This document shows positions 35,126 through 44,908 of a DNA stretch of 64,000 nt, in pieces. Position 1 is the stretch's first letter. Every line of letters starts with the position of its first letter. The notes beneath the pieces were generated by a model. It was not told the DNA's origin and searched no databases. It saw only the letters and a list, made by a program, of their open reading frames with translations. The stretch lies in NCBI RefSeq assembly GCF_018709685.1, contig NZ_JABDHQ010000008.1, positions 62,001-126,000 of the forward strand, written 5' to 3'. The stretch comes from Akkermansia muciniphila. Lineage in GTDB: Bacteria; Verrucomicrobiota; Verrucomicrobiia; Verrucomicrobiales; Akkermansiaceae. Position numbers and translations under genes: made by a program.

Positions 35126-36286
35126 ATGATTTCCCCGCTGCGCTCCCTGGCCTGTGTCCTGCTGCTTGCCCCGTCCCTGCTCACGGCGGGGGAGGCGCAG
35201 CGCTTCGTTCTGGAACATCCCTACCCCGTAACGGAAATACGCGAGCCGGACCGGAACGCCCCCGTCACCAGCGTCATCCTGATGATCGGGGACGGCATGG
35301 GCATCCATCACCTTTCCGCCGCCTGGGCGGCCAACCGGGGCCGCCTGTTCATTGAGAACTGCCCGGTCACGGGCATTGCCAAAACGTGGTGCGCTGATAA
35401 GCTGGTAACGGATTCCGCCGCTGCGGGAACCGCCATGGCCACGGGAACCAAGACGCTCTACAAGAGGGTGGCCGTGTGCCCCAAGGGCAACAGGCTGGAT
35501 TCCCTGGTGGACAAGGCGGCGGACATGGGCAAATCCACCGGAGTAATCGCCACCTGCGAGCTGAACGACGCCACTCCGGCCGCCTTCTGCGCCAACAATG
35601 AACAACGGTCGGATTCCTACGGCATCATAGGGGATTATCCCCGTTCCCGCGCTGACTTCATTTTTGGCGGCGGGAGCAAGTATTTCACGCAAAGACCGGA
35701 CGGAAGGGACATTTTCAAGGAGATGGAGGCGCAGGGCTACCGGGTCGCCCGCACCTGGGAGGAGGCCGCCGCGCTGCCGCCCGGAAAAACGCTGGCCGTC
35801 ACGGCCCCCGGCAACCTGCCCCCTCCCTCCAAACGGGGAGACGTTCTGCGCCGGGCCACGCTGAAGGCGCTGGACGCCCTTTCCCGGAATCCCAACGGAT
35901 TTTTCCTGATGGTGGAAGGCTCCAACATCGACAAGGCCGCGCACAGCAACAAGCTGGAGGAAATGATGGAGGAGCTCCTGGATTTTGACCGGACCGCCGG
36001 GGCCGTGCTGGACTGGGCCTCACGCCATCCCGGCACGCTGGTCGTCATTACGGCGGACCATAACACGGGCGCGTTCGCCCTCACGGGAGGCAACCGGGAG
36101 AAGGGGGAAATAACAGCCCGGTTCGGTTCCGGCAGCCATGACGGGATAGCCGTTCCGGTTTATGCCTTCGGCGCGGGAAGCGGGGCTTTCACGGGCATTT
36201 ATGAAAATACGGACATCTTCCGCAAGATCATGGAAGCCTTTAAAAAAGGGGCGCCCGGGGTCCCAGCCGCACGGCAGGACATCTGA
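35126..36286 (+). CDS. Secreted alkaline phosphatase
   Basis: A 386-residue exported phosphomonoesterase. The signal peptide from ATG 35126 ends at LLTAGEA (about 24). Metal ligands and nucleophile follow the E. coli PhoA pattern: Asp56 in LMIGDGMG, nucleophile Ser97 in VTDSAAAGTAMATG, Glu/Asp in MVEGSNIDKAAHSN, and ADHNTGAF toward the C terminus. Two zincs and one magnesium are expected. Scavenges phosphate from organic esters in the periplasm or outside. Some members act on phosphorylated glycans or lipopolysaccharide. Close upstream of the convergent MFS gene (28 bases). Confidence 0.93.
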   Translation: MISPLRSLACVLLLAPSLLTAGEAQRFVLEHPYPVTEIREPDRNAPVTSVILMIGDGMGIHHLSAAWAANRGRLFIENCPVTGIAKTWCADKLVTDSAAAGTAMATGTKTLYKRVAVCPKGNRLDSLVDKAADMGKSTGVIATCELNDATPAAFCANNEQRSDSYGIIGDYPRSRADFIFGGGSKYFTQRPDGRDIFKEMEAQGYRVARTWEEAAALPPGKTLAVTAPGNLPPPSKRGDVLRRATLKALDALSRNPNGFFLMVEGSNIDKAAHSNKLEEMMEELLDFDRTAGAVLDWASRHPGTLVVITADHNTGAFALTGGNREKGEITARFGSGSHDGIAVPVYAFGAGSGAFTGIYENTDIFRKIMEAFKKGAPGVPAARQDI

Positions 36287-36314
36287 ACGGTCCGTTCCGC
36301 CCTCCCCTGCCCGG

Positions 36315-37514
36315 CTAGGCCCCGTTCCGCCGCGGCTCCTCCATGTGCCGGGCCACCAGTCCGGCCCCTACGGTAGCCAGGCCGCCGATCAGGAACACGG
36401 CCTGCGGCCCTCCCGTCTTCATCCAGATCACGCCGCCCAGCACGCCGTAAGCGATGGAGGCCACGTGGTTGATGGCCAGCCCGGTATAGATGCTGGGGGT
36501 GATGTCCTCCGGCTTCTCGCAGATGCGGGCCACGTAAGTGCTGCGGGCCATGCCCAGGGCAAACAACAGGTTATCCAGCACAAAACAGGCGGTCACCACC
36601 CCCACAGCCCAGTGGAGGGGCAGCAGCTCCGGGGCAAAGGCGTACGCCAGGCACAGGAGGGACAGCGCCATGCTGTCGAAAATCGTCACCTTCCTCTCCC
36701 CGTATTTCTTGATGCTCCAGCCGATGAGAGGCTGGGTGCCCAACCCGATGACACCGGCAATCAGCAGGGTTTTTCCGATGTACCCGGGCGGCTGGCCCAG
36801 CGTGCTGACCATCAGCCAGAAGCCGAAGGTCAGGTACAATTGCTTGCGGATGCCGTGCAGGATTTCCAGCCCGTAATAAACGGCGTACCTGCGCTTGAAG
36901 ACGAAGCACTGACGCCATCCGCGCCGCTGCGGGAAGACCGGCGTTTTCACACGGCTCAGGAACACGAACGCCAGCAGGCACACGCCGCCCGTCACGAAGA
37001 AGTCCACGGCAAAGGACTGGTTGAATTTCCACTTGATCCAGACGCACAAGGCGCCCAGCAGCGCAGCCGCCGTCCCCAGCGCCTTCATCTGCCCCAGCCT
37101 CAGGCTGCGGTTTTCCGGGCGCGCCGTATGAATGACGATGGTGTCAACCATCCCCATCAGGACATGCTGCCCCAGGCTCACCGTCAGGATCCACGCGGAA
37201 AGCACCCACAGGCTGGTTCCGGCACTGCACGCGGCCAGCGCGTACATGCCGCCGAACATCAGCAGGCACGCCACCCCGGCCACGCGCACCTCATTGAACA
37301 TGAACAGCAGGCTGACTACAAACAGGGAGAGGATGCCGGGCAATTCCCGGGGGAGTTCAATAAACCCGCGCATCTCCACGTCCAGGTGCTGGGCGTCACG
37401 CAGGAAGTTGCTGAAAATGAGGTCATACACGCCGCTCCCGAACTGGCCTAGAAAAAGCGCCAGCAGCACAAACACCATCGTCTTCCTGACAGGCGGGGAA
37501 GCGGGATTACTCAT
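36315..37514 (-). CDS. Major facilitator superfamily transporter
   Basis: A 399-residue integral membrane protein with about 12 predicted helices, of usual MFS length. Typical features: an N-terminal helix with LFLGQFGSGVYDLIFSNFL, a charged loop GYIGKTLLIAGVIGLGTQPLIGWSIKKYGERKV between helices, and a second-half helix pair (MKTGGPQAVFLIGGLATVGAGLVARH). No family-specific motif tells the substrate. It is convergent with the phosphatase and divergent from the GH20 gene, 129 bases away; uptake of a released sugar is a reasonable but untested idea. Confidence 0.88.
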   Translation of the reverse strand: MSNPASPPVRKTMVFVLLALFLGQFGSGVYDLIFSNFLRDAQHLDVEMRGFIELPRELPGILSLFVVSLLFMFNEVRVAGVACLLMFGGMYALAACSAGTSLWVLSAWILTVSLGQHVLMGMVDTIVIHTARPENRSLRLGQMKALGTAAALLGALCVWIKWKFNQSFAVDFFVTGGVCLLAFVFLSRVKTPVFPQRRGWRQCFVFKRRYAVYYGLEILHGIRKQLYLTFGFWLMVSTLGQPPGYIGKTLLIAGVIGLGTQPLIGWSIKKYGERKVTIFDSMALSLLCLAYAFAPELLPLHWAVGVVTACFVLDNLLFALGMARSTYVARICEKPEDITPSIYTGLAINHVASIAYGVLGGVIWMKTGGPQAVFLIGGLATVGAGLVARHMEEPRRNGA

Positions 37515-37640
37515 AGCGCCGGGATACTCTCACAGGAGCCCGGGCGCGGCAACCGCTATTTTTACGCGGCGGCTTTTCTTCCCGCGGAGGGAAAAAGACG
37601 CCACAGGGAAGAATTTTTTGGCTGAATGCCGCGTACTTAA

Positions 37641-39293
<1,653 letters not shown>

Positions 39294-39382
39294 AAACGGG
39301 AGGAACGCCCTGCCGGGCCTCCTTCCGGAGGCCGCATTATGGACTAGCCAACCTTCACGAAAACCAGTACATTGGCGGCATT

Positions 39383-40531
39383 ATGAATTTGGAACTGCTT
39401 CGTCAGGTTTGCGTAACTCCGGGCGCTCCGGGGTTTGAAGACAAAATCCGTGATTTTATCATCCAGGAAGTGGCCCCGCTGGTGGACGCCGTGCGCGTGG
39501 ACAATCTGGGCAGCGTGATTGCCATTGTAGAAGGCAAGGACACGGAAAAAACCATGATGGCCGCCGCCCACATGGATGAAATCGGCTTCATGGTCCGTCA
39601 CATTGACGACAAGGGGTTTATCAAATTCCTTCCCCTGGGCGGTTTTGACGCCAAGACGCTGACGGCCCAGCGCGTCATCGTCCACGGCAGGAAGGACCTC
39701 ATCGGCGTCATGGGCGTGAAACCCATCCATGTGATGTCTCCCGCGGAACGCACCAAGCTGCCGGAAGTGACTGATTTCTTCATTGACCTGGGCATGAGCA
39801 AGGAGGAAGTGGAAAAATACGTTTCCGTGGGCGACTCCGTCACCCGTGAACGCGACCTGGTGGAAATGGGGGACTGCGTCAACGTGAAGTCCCTGGACAA
39901 CCGCGCCGGGTGCTACGTGCTGATTGAAGCCCTCCGCGCCATCAAGGCTTCCAAAAAGAAGCCCTCCTGCAACTTCGTGGCCGCCTTCACCGTCCAGGAG
40001 GAAGTGGGGTTGAGGGGCGCCCAGGCCGGCACGCTGGACATCCAGCCGGACTTTTCCATCGCGCTGGACGTCACCATCGCCTGCGACATTCCCGGCACCC
40101 CGGCCCACGACCAGGTCTCCCATCTGGGGGCAGGGGCCGCCATCAAGCTGTATGACGGCTCCGTGATTGCGGACCGCCGCATGGTGAAGTTCATGAAGGC
40201 CATGGCGGACGCCAACAAAATCAAATGGCAGGTGGAAATGCTGCCCGCGGGCGGCACGGACGCAGGCGCCATGCAAAAGTTCGTACCGGGCGGCTCCATT
40301 GCCGGGGCCATCTCCGTTCCCACCCGCAACGTTCACCAAGTCATTGAAATGGCGCACAAGGATGACCTGGACGCTTCCGTGGCGCTCCTGACCGCCTGTG
40401 CCATGAACGTGGACAAATGGGACTGGTCCTGGAACTCCGTCAATGAATGCCCCGCAGAAAAACCCGCCAAGGCATCCAAGACGGCAGCCAAGCCCGCCAA
40501 AGCCGCCGCCAAAAAGAAAAAGGCCAAATAA
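39383..40531 (+). CDS. M42-family aminopeptidase with Lys/Ala tail
   Basis: A 382-residue cytosolic zinc peptidase from ATG 39383 (MNLELLRQVCVTPGAPGFED). Two-zinc site motifs: AHMDEIGFMV, SLDNRAGCY, the catalytic Glu pair VQEEVGLRGA, DVTIACDIPG and the C-terminal PTRNVHQVIEM. This is the M42 glutamyl aminopeptidase/deblocking aminopeptidase/endoglucanase M group, often forming 12-subunit tetrahedral shells. The last 25 residues are a Lys/Ala-rich tail (EKPAKASKTAAKPAKAAAKKKKAK) not found in the family core and like that on TopB. Ends at an intrinsic terminator (40560). Confidence 0.91.
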   Translation: MNLELLRQVCVTPGAPGFEDKIRDFIIQEVAPLVDAVRVDNLGSVIAIVEGKDTEKTMMAAAHMDEIGFMVRHIDDKGFIKFLPLGGFDAKTLTAQRVIVHGRKDLIGVMGVKPIHVMSPAERTKLPEVTDFFIDLGMSKEEVEKYVSVGDSVTRERDLVEMGDCVNVKSLDNRAGCYVLIEALRAIKASKKKPSCNFVAAFTVQEEVGLRGAQAGTLDIQPDFSIALDVTIACDIPGTPAHDQVSHLGAGAAIKLYDGSVIADRRMVKFMKAMADANKIKWQVEMLPAGGTDAGAMQKFVPGGSIAGAISVPTRNVHQVIEMAHKDDLDASVALLTACAMNVDKWDWSWNSVNECPAEKPAKASKTAAKPAKAAAKKKKAK

Positions 40532-40559
40532 CACGCCTTACCATTGATTCATCACACCC

Positions 40560-40600
40560 GGCAGGCCGCCCCGGAAACGGAGGCGGCCTGCCTTGTTTTT
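40560..40600 (+). terminator. Intrinsic terminator of the M42 peptidase gene
   Basis: GGCAGGCCGCC (40560-40570) pairs perfectly with GGCGGCCTGCC (40582-40592) around an 11-base loop, followed by TTGTTTTT. It lies 29 bases after the stop codon. Confidence 0.88.
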
Positions 40601-40680
40601 GGGCATCTTTCCGCGTTTTCAAGCATTCCGGCAACACGCCGTACCCGGCCCTGCCCCGTTCAGGCAAGGCGTCTCGCCAT

Positions 40681-40714
40681 AAAAAATCCTCCGGTATCCA
40701 AAGATACCGGAGGA
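40681..40714 (-). terminator. Intrinsic terminator of the Ala/Pro-rich exported protein
   Basis: A perfect 12-bp stem, TCCTCCGGTATC (40714-40703) and GATACCGGAGGA (40698-40687) on the minus strand, 4-base loop, then TTTTTT (40686-40681). It is 23 bases beyond the end of the gene at 40737. One of the clearest terminators in the window. Confidence 0.92.
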
Positions 40715-40736
40715 GAATCAATCCTGGAAAAGAAAG

Positions 40737-41294
40737 TTACTTGGCGGCGGGAGCGGGAGCTTCCTTGGGAGCGGGGGCGGGTGCCGGAACGGCGTCCACT
40801 TCCACTTCTTCTTCCTCCACTTCAACGCCTTCTTCCGGACCGGAGGCTCCGGTCTGCTTCATGGCGTCCTTCAGCGCCTGGCTTCCGAAGAAGTCAGCCT
40901 GCTGCAAACGCTGCATGTCGGTCATCATGCCCATGAAAATAGGCAGGAGTTCAGCCTGGCGTGCCTGCATGGCGGCATCCATTTCAGCCTGGACCTTCTG
41001 GGCGCTCTTGGAAAGGGCTTCACCCTTTTCATTGATCTTGGCCATCTTTTCAGCGGCCGCGTCTGCGGTGGCCTTGTCCTTCACCGTGCTGAGCGTGGCG
41101 GACATTTCCTTCATCAAAGCCAGCATCTGGTCAGCGGCTTCCTTTGCTTCCTTGGAAACTTCAGCGGCCGGCGCAACGGGCGCGGCAGGGGTTTCAGCGG
41201 CCGGGGCGGGTGCCGGAGCCGGGGCGTCCTGAGCGGAAGCCATACCTGCAAATGCCAGGGCACATGCCGAACTAATTGTTACAATGCTCTTCAT
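40737..41294 (-). CDS. Exported Ala/Pro-rich coiled-coil protein of unknown function
   Basis: A 185-residue periplasmic protein from ATG 41294, with a signal peptide ending at MASA (about 21). Low-complexity Pro/Ala segments flank a helical, coiled-coil-like core (about 50-130: EVSKEAKEAADQMLALMKEMSATLSTVKD..., Ala/Lys/Glu/Met-rich). Another Pro/Ala/Glu segment (EEGVEVEEEEVEVDAVPAPAPAP) ends the protein. It is abundant-looking in composition but matches no family I recognise. It has its own terminator and is divergent from rubrerythrin. Confidence 0.75.
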   Translation of the reverse strand: MKSIVTISSACALAFAGMASAQDAPAPAPAPAAETPAAPVAPAAEVSKEAKEAADQMLALMKEMSATLSTVKDKATADAAAEKMAKINEKGEALSKSAQKVQAEMDAAMQARQAELLPIFMGMMTDMQRLQQADFFGSQALKDAMKQTGASGPEEGVEVEEEEVEVDAVPAPAPAPKEAPAPAAK

Positions 41295-41448
41295 AACGTT
41301 TCCGTTGTACAGGTTCATCATGCACCCGTCAATGACTCATTGTGTAACATCTCCCCGTGATGCCGCAGAAAGAGGAATTTGCATTTTTTCTGCTCTAAAA
41401 GGATTTTTTCAGTTGCTTCTTTTTAGAATTATTATAAATTCATTCCCG

Positions 41449-41997
41449 ATGACTAAAACCATAGAAAACCTGAAAGCCGCCATTACGGGAGAAAGCACAG
41501 CCTCCGCCACGTACGCGGCCTATGCCGCCAAAGCGGGCCAGGAAGGGCAGCCCCTTATCCAGCGGCTGTTTGAAGCCGCCTCCAAGGCTGAATCCGTACA
41601 CGCCGCCAACCACAACAAGGTTTTGGAAAAACTGGGCGCCTCCATGGACCCTATCGACATCCAGATTCATGTGGGAACTACCGCGGAAAACCTGAAAGCC
41701 GCCATTGCCGGGGAAACCCATGAATTCGAAAGCATGTACCCCGAATTCATCGCCGTGGCGGAAGAAGAAGGCCAGAAGGCCGCCGTCCGTTCCTTCACGT
41801 GGGCCACGGAAGCGGAAAAGGAACACGCAGATTTTTACGCCGCCGCCCTCAAGGCTCTAGAAGACGGAGACACCAGCGCCCTTCCCAGGCAGTACTGGAT
41901 CTGCCTGGTCTGCGGGGACACCTTCAAGTCCCTGGAAGGCGTGGACGCCTGCCCCCTCTGCGGGACCAAGGCTGAAAAATTCCTCGTCATCGGATAA
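41449..41997 (+). CDS. rbr: Rubrerythrin
   Basis: A 182-residue diiron peroxide reductase of anaerobes. ATG 41449 starts MTKTIENLKAAITGES. The diiron four-helix bundle holds ENL..A..GE, ESVHAANH (ExxH), ENLKAAIAGETHEFESMYPE and EAEKEHADFY (ExxH). The C-terminal rubredoxin domain is WICLVCGDTF...DACPLCG with the two Cys-x2-Cys pairs that hold one iron. Reduces hydrogen peroxide with electrons from rubredoxin or NADH:rubredoxin reductase. Usual length. Followed by a symmetrical terminator at 42035. Confidence 0.95.
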   Translation: MTKTIENLKAAITGESTASATYAAYAAKAGQEGQPLIQRLFEAASKAESVHAANHNKVLEKLGASMDPIDIQIHVGTTAENLKAAIAGETHEFESMYPEFIAVAEEEGQKAAVRSFTWATEAEKEHADFYAAALKALEDGDTSALPRQYWICLVCGDTFKSLEGVDACPLCGTKAEKFLVIG

Positions 41998-42034
41998 ACT
42001 CCGCCTGAGCACCGGAGGCCATCCATGGCACATG

Positions 42035-42066
42035 AAAACCGCCCGGAACATTCCGGGCGGTTTTTT
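42035..42066. terminator. Bidirectional terminator between rubrerythrin and small membrane gene
   Basis: AAAACCGCCCGGAA (42035-42048) and TTCCGGGCGGTTTT (42051-42064) form a perfect 14-bp stem with only two unpaired bases in the loop, with A tracts on the 5' side and T tracts on the 3' side, so it can stop transcripts from both directions. Confidence 0.92.
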
Positions 42067-42116
42067 ACAAGCCGGCCCCCCCTGCCACTTGCAGAAGCGG
42101 TCCATGGGAAAAAACC

Positions 42117-42509
42117 CTACCTGTCTTTTTCCTCCCGGCTCTTCTGGTTTTCCAGGCTCCAGGTTACGCTGATTCTCTCCCCAACCTGTTTTGAACATTT
42201 CATTTGGGACTCTTCCCCATGCTTGAACATCAAGTACATGACCCCGCTTTCAGCAATGCCGCAGGCAACCAGTCCCGCAAAAATCATGACGATGCCGAAT
42301 ACAACGGATTTTCTGCACAAGGCGGCAATGGCACAGGCCACGGAAGCCACCGCCAGCAGAATGCCGGCTATTCCCAGCGCTATTCCAGGGATTAATCCGG
42401 TACCGGAAAGCGCTCCAAGCCATGGCAGAACAGCGCCTGCCACGGCGCAAGCGACGGCGGCGCTTTTGAGGGTACCGGAACATTGTCCCGCAACGTATTG
42501 ATTATCCAT
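42117..42509 (-). CDS. Small membrane protein, tandem paralogue A
   Basis: About 130 residues from ATG 42509; ATG 42518 (MKL) is an alternative with an AGAG element just upstream. It opens MDNQYVAGQCSGTLK, then three hydrophobic segments (about 18-40 VACAVAGAVLPWLGALSGTG; 46-68 GIALGIAGILLAVASVACAI; 75-95 VVFGIVMIFAGLVACGIAES) and a charged C-terminal tail. The layout resembles DUF4190-like small membrane proteins. It is closely related to the gene just upstream (42586-42936): same start pattern, spacing of helices and IPGxxLGxAGxxLxVASVACA, which shows a local duplication. Function unknown. Confidence 0.72.
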   Translation of the reverse strand: MDNQYVAGQCSGTLKSAAVACAVAGAVLPWLGALSGTGLIPGIALGIAGILLAVASVACAIAALCRKSVVFGIVMIFAGLVACGIAESGVMYLMFKHGEESQMKCSKQVGERISVTWSLENQKSREEKDR

Positions 42510-42585
42510 AAGTTTCATATACTCTTCCCGGATTGTTTCTGTCAACCATAACCGTAAGGCCTGCCCTTTTACGGCTTCCCGGCGG

Positions 42586-42936
42586 TCATCCCTCCTCACG
42601 CTGTATCCGGATTTGCTTCCGGCATTCCACGGGAGGACCTTGGCCACGCTTGTTCACCATATAATTACATGCGCTTTCAGCGACTCCGGCAGCAATCAAT
42701 CCAGCAAAAATCATCAGGATTCCAAAGGCAAAGAATTTTCTGCATAAGATAATGGCGGCACAGGCCACGGAAGCCACACCCAATGCCATGCCGGCCGCCC
42801 CCAATACCATTCCGGGAATATAACCGATGCCGCAAGCGGCAGCCATCCATGACAGTGCCAGGGCAACTATCACACAGACAACGGAAGCTATCTTGAGGCC
42901 ATCGGAGCCCTGCCGCCCAACAGGTTGATTTTCCAT
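42586..42936 (-). CDS. Small membrane protein, tandem paralogue B
   Basis: 116 residues from ATG 42936 (MENQPVGRQGSDGLK). Three hydrophobic segments at about 15-38, 44-66 and 70-90, the last with FGILMIFAGLIAAGVAES, line up with the next gene downstream, 76 bases away. The shared GYIPGMVLGAAGMALGVASVACA region identifies both as copies of one DUF4190-like ancestor. The C terminus is short and basic. Probably co-transcribed with paralogue A. Function unknown. Confidence 0.72.
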   Translation of the reverse strand: MENQPVGRQGSDGLKIASVVCVIVALALSWMAAACGIGYIPGMVLGAAGMALGVASVACAAIILCRKFFAFGILMIFAGLIAAGVAESACNYMVNKRGQGPPVECRKQIRIQREEG

Positions 42937-43117
42937 GGTTTCCCTATGCTACCTCAGAATTACCATTGTCAATAACAACAGGGAAAAGGTCTTTTCCTTT
43001 TACGTAGAAAGAGCACGCCGGAAAAAAGGCCCTCCATATTCTGCTTGAGCATCACTGTGAAACCCTTACAATGGCGCTCCCCTTCAAGCAGGAAGAATAC
43101 TTTATCCTTTCTTTGCG

Positions 43118-44842
43118 ATGACCCCTCCCCATGCACCCACCCGTTCCGTAGAACGGTACGCGGACCAGCCAGGCGTTCTTTCCGCCGTCTTCCAGGCTCT
43201 GCGCGCCGCGTTCTTTCCGCGCCGCATGCGCTGCCTGTGGGCGGCCGGCCTTGCGGCGGCCCTGGTGGTGAATCCGTATGTACTGAATGACGGCCAGAGC
43301 GTGCTGATGAGCTGCATGGGCATCGCCTGTTCCGCCTCCCTGCTCTGCGGCATTATCCTTCTCTGCCTGAAATACCGCTTCACCGCGTACGTGGTTCTTC
43401 CTGCCGTCATCCTGTTCAACGCGGGCCTGTACATGATGCAGATGCGGTACGGGCTGACCCTGAACCTTTCCGTCCTCTCCAGCATGGCGGAAACCAATTT
43501 CCGGGAAGCCTGCGCTTTCTGCACCGCCGCCACCGTCACCGGGGCCCTGCTGCTGGCGGGTTTCATCTACCTGGCCATTTACTGGAGCCGCCGCTCCCTG
43601 CGCCAGAAAGCCACGTGGGGCGCGCTGGCCTGCATCTGGGGCCTGTACGGAATTTTTCTGCTGCTGGGCATTCCGGCCACCTCCTACAGCTCCGAACCCC
43701 TTTACCTTTACTACACCTCGGACAAGGCCAAGGGCTGGCCCCTCGTGGACTTTGTGATGGCGTACAAGCTGGCGGACGAATACATCACCCAGGACGCAAG
43801 CAGCTTCAATGAGCTCCGGAACCTGCCGTCCTGCGCGGAACCCCTTTCCGGGTGCGATGCGCCGGACGATCTTGCCGTGGTGTTCCACATGGGCGAGAGC
43901 GTGCGCGCGGACCACCTTTCCCTCAACGGCTACCACCGGAACACGATGCCCCTGCTTTCCCGGGAACCCAACGTGGTTTCCTTCCCCCATGCCACCTCCT
44001 TCGGCATCGTGACCCGGATTTCCGCCATCGGCATGTTTACGGATGCGGAACTGTCCCGCCGCCGTCCCGCCCATTCCTCCTTCATTGACCTGTTCAACAA
44101 GCACGGCTTCCGCACCGTCCGGATCATGGACCTGTGCGGAGACTCCATCCATGACTATTCCCTGGGCATCCTGACCCGGAACTGCCGGGAACGGAAACAG
44201 ACGCCGCCCCTGCACCAGACGCCCGGAATGATGCAGGAACGCACCTCCCTGGTGCTGGAGGAATCCCTGAAACAGCATGGACGGAACAAGCAATTTTACG
44301 TCATTTACAACAACGGCAGCCACATGGCGTTCAGTTATCCGGAGCAGGCCGGGCGCTTTACTCCGGCCTCCTGCAACATGGATGACCCCAAGGCCCATCT
44401 GGAAGAAACCGTCAACGCGTACGATAATTCCATCGTGGACCTGGACGCCTCCGTCCACCGCATGATTGCGCGGTTGAAAGACAGGCCTGCCATTTATTTT
44501 TATTGTTCCGACCACGGGGTAGCCCTGGGGGAAGAGGGGAAAATGTTCCAGGGGCACGTACTGCCTCCGGTTTACCGCCCCGCGATGTTCGTCTGGTATT
44601 CCGACGCCTTCGCCTCGCGCTATCCGGACATGGTGCGCGCCCTGAAGGCCAACCGCCTGAAAGCCGTTTCCCACGACCACATTTTCCACACTCTTCTTTC
44701 CCTGGCTTCCATCCGCTCGGAAGTCGTCAGGGACGGCCTGAACCTAGCTTCTCCAGACGCCCGGGAAACCCCGGCGCCCCTCCAGCCCGAAATGCTGGCG
44801 GAGTGGCTGGCCGCACCCGCGCAGCAACAGCCGCCCCGGTAA
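43118..44842 (+). CDS. Phosphoethanolamine transferase / sulfatase-fold membrane enzyme (EptA-like)
   Basis: A 574-residue inner membrane enzyme. The first 200 residues hold about five membrane helices. The periplasmic alkaline-phosphatase-fold domain begins near 240 with VVFHMGESVRADHLSLNGYHRNTMPLL, the EptA/OpgE signature: zinc-binding Glu in GES, then a Thr-containing stretch with the likely nucleophile region (SFPHATSFGIVTRIS), YNNGSHMAFSY and the zinc-binding FYCSDHGVALGEEG near the C terminus. EptA adds phosphoethanolamine to lipid A or other surface glycans from phosphatidylethanolamine, which can raise cationic peptide resistance. The acceptor here is not known. Confidence 0.9.
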   Translation: MTPPHAPTRSVERYADQPGVLSAVFQALRAAFFPRRMRCLWAAGLAAALVVNPYVLNDGQSVLMSCMGIACSASLLCGIILLCLKYRFTAYVVLPAVILFNAGLYMMQMRYGLTLNLSVLSSMAETNFREACAFCTAATVTGALLLAGFIYLAIYWSRRSLRQKATWGALACIWGLYGIFLLLGIPATSYSSEPLYLYYTSDKAKGWPLVDFVMAYKLADEYITQDASSFNELRNLPSCAEPLSGCDAPDDLAVVFHMGESVRADHLSLNGYHRNTMPLLSREPNVVSFPHATSFGIVTRISAIGMFTDAELSRRRPAHSSFIDLFNKHGFRTVRIMDLCGDSIHDYSLGILTRNCRERKQTPPLHQTPGMMQERTSLVLEESLKQHGRNKQFYVIYNNGSHMAFSYPEQAGRFTPASCNMDDPKAHLEETVNAYDNSIVDLDASVHRMIARLKDRPAIYFYCSDHGVALGEEGKMFQGHVLPPVYRPAMFVWYSDAFASRYPDMVRALKANRLKAVSHDHIFHTLLSLASIRSEVVRDGLNLASPDARETPAPLQPEMLAEWLAAPAQQQPPR

Positions 44843-44908
44843 AAGAGAAAAGGGCGGAGAAGGCTTGCACAGCGCCCATCCGCCCGGGGCGCCAAACGGC
44901 CGGAGGCC

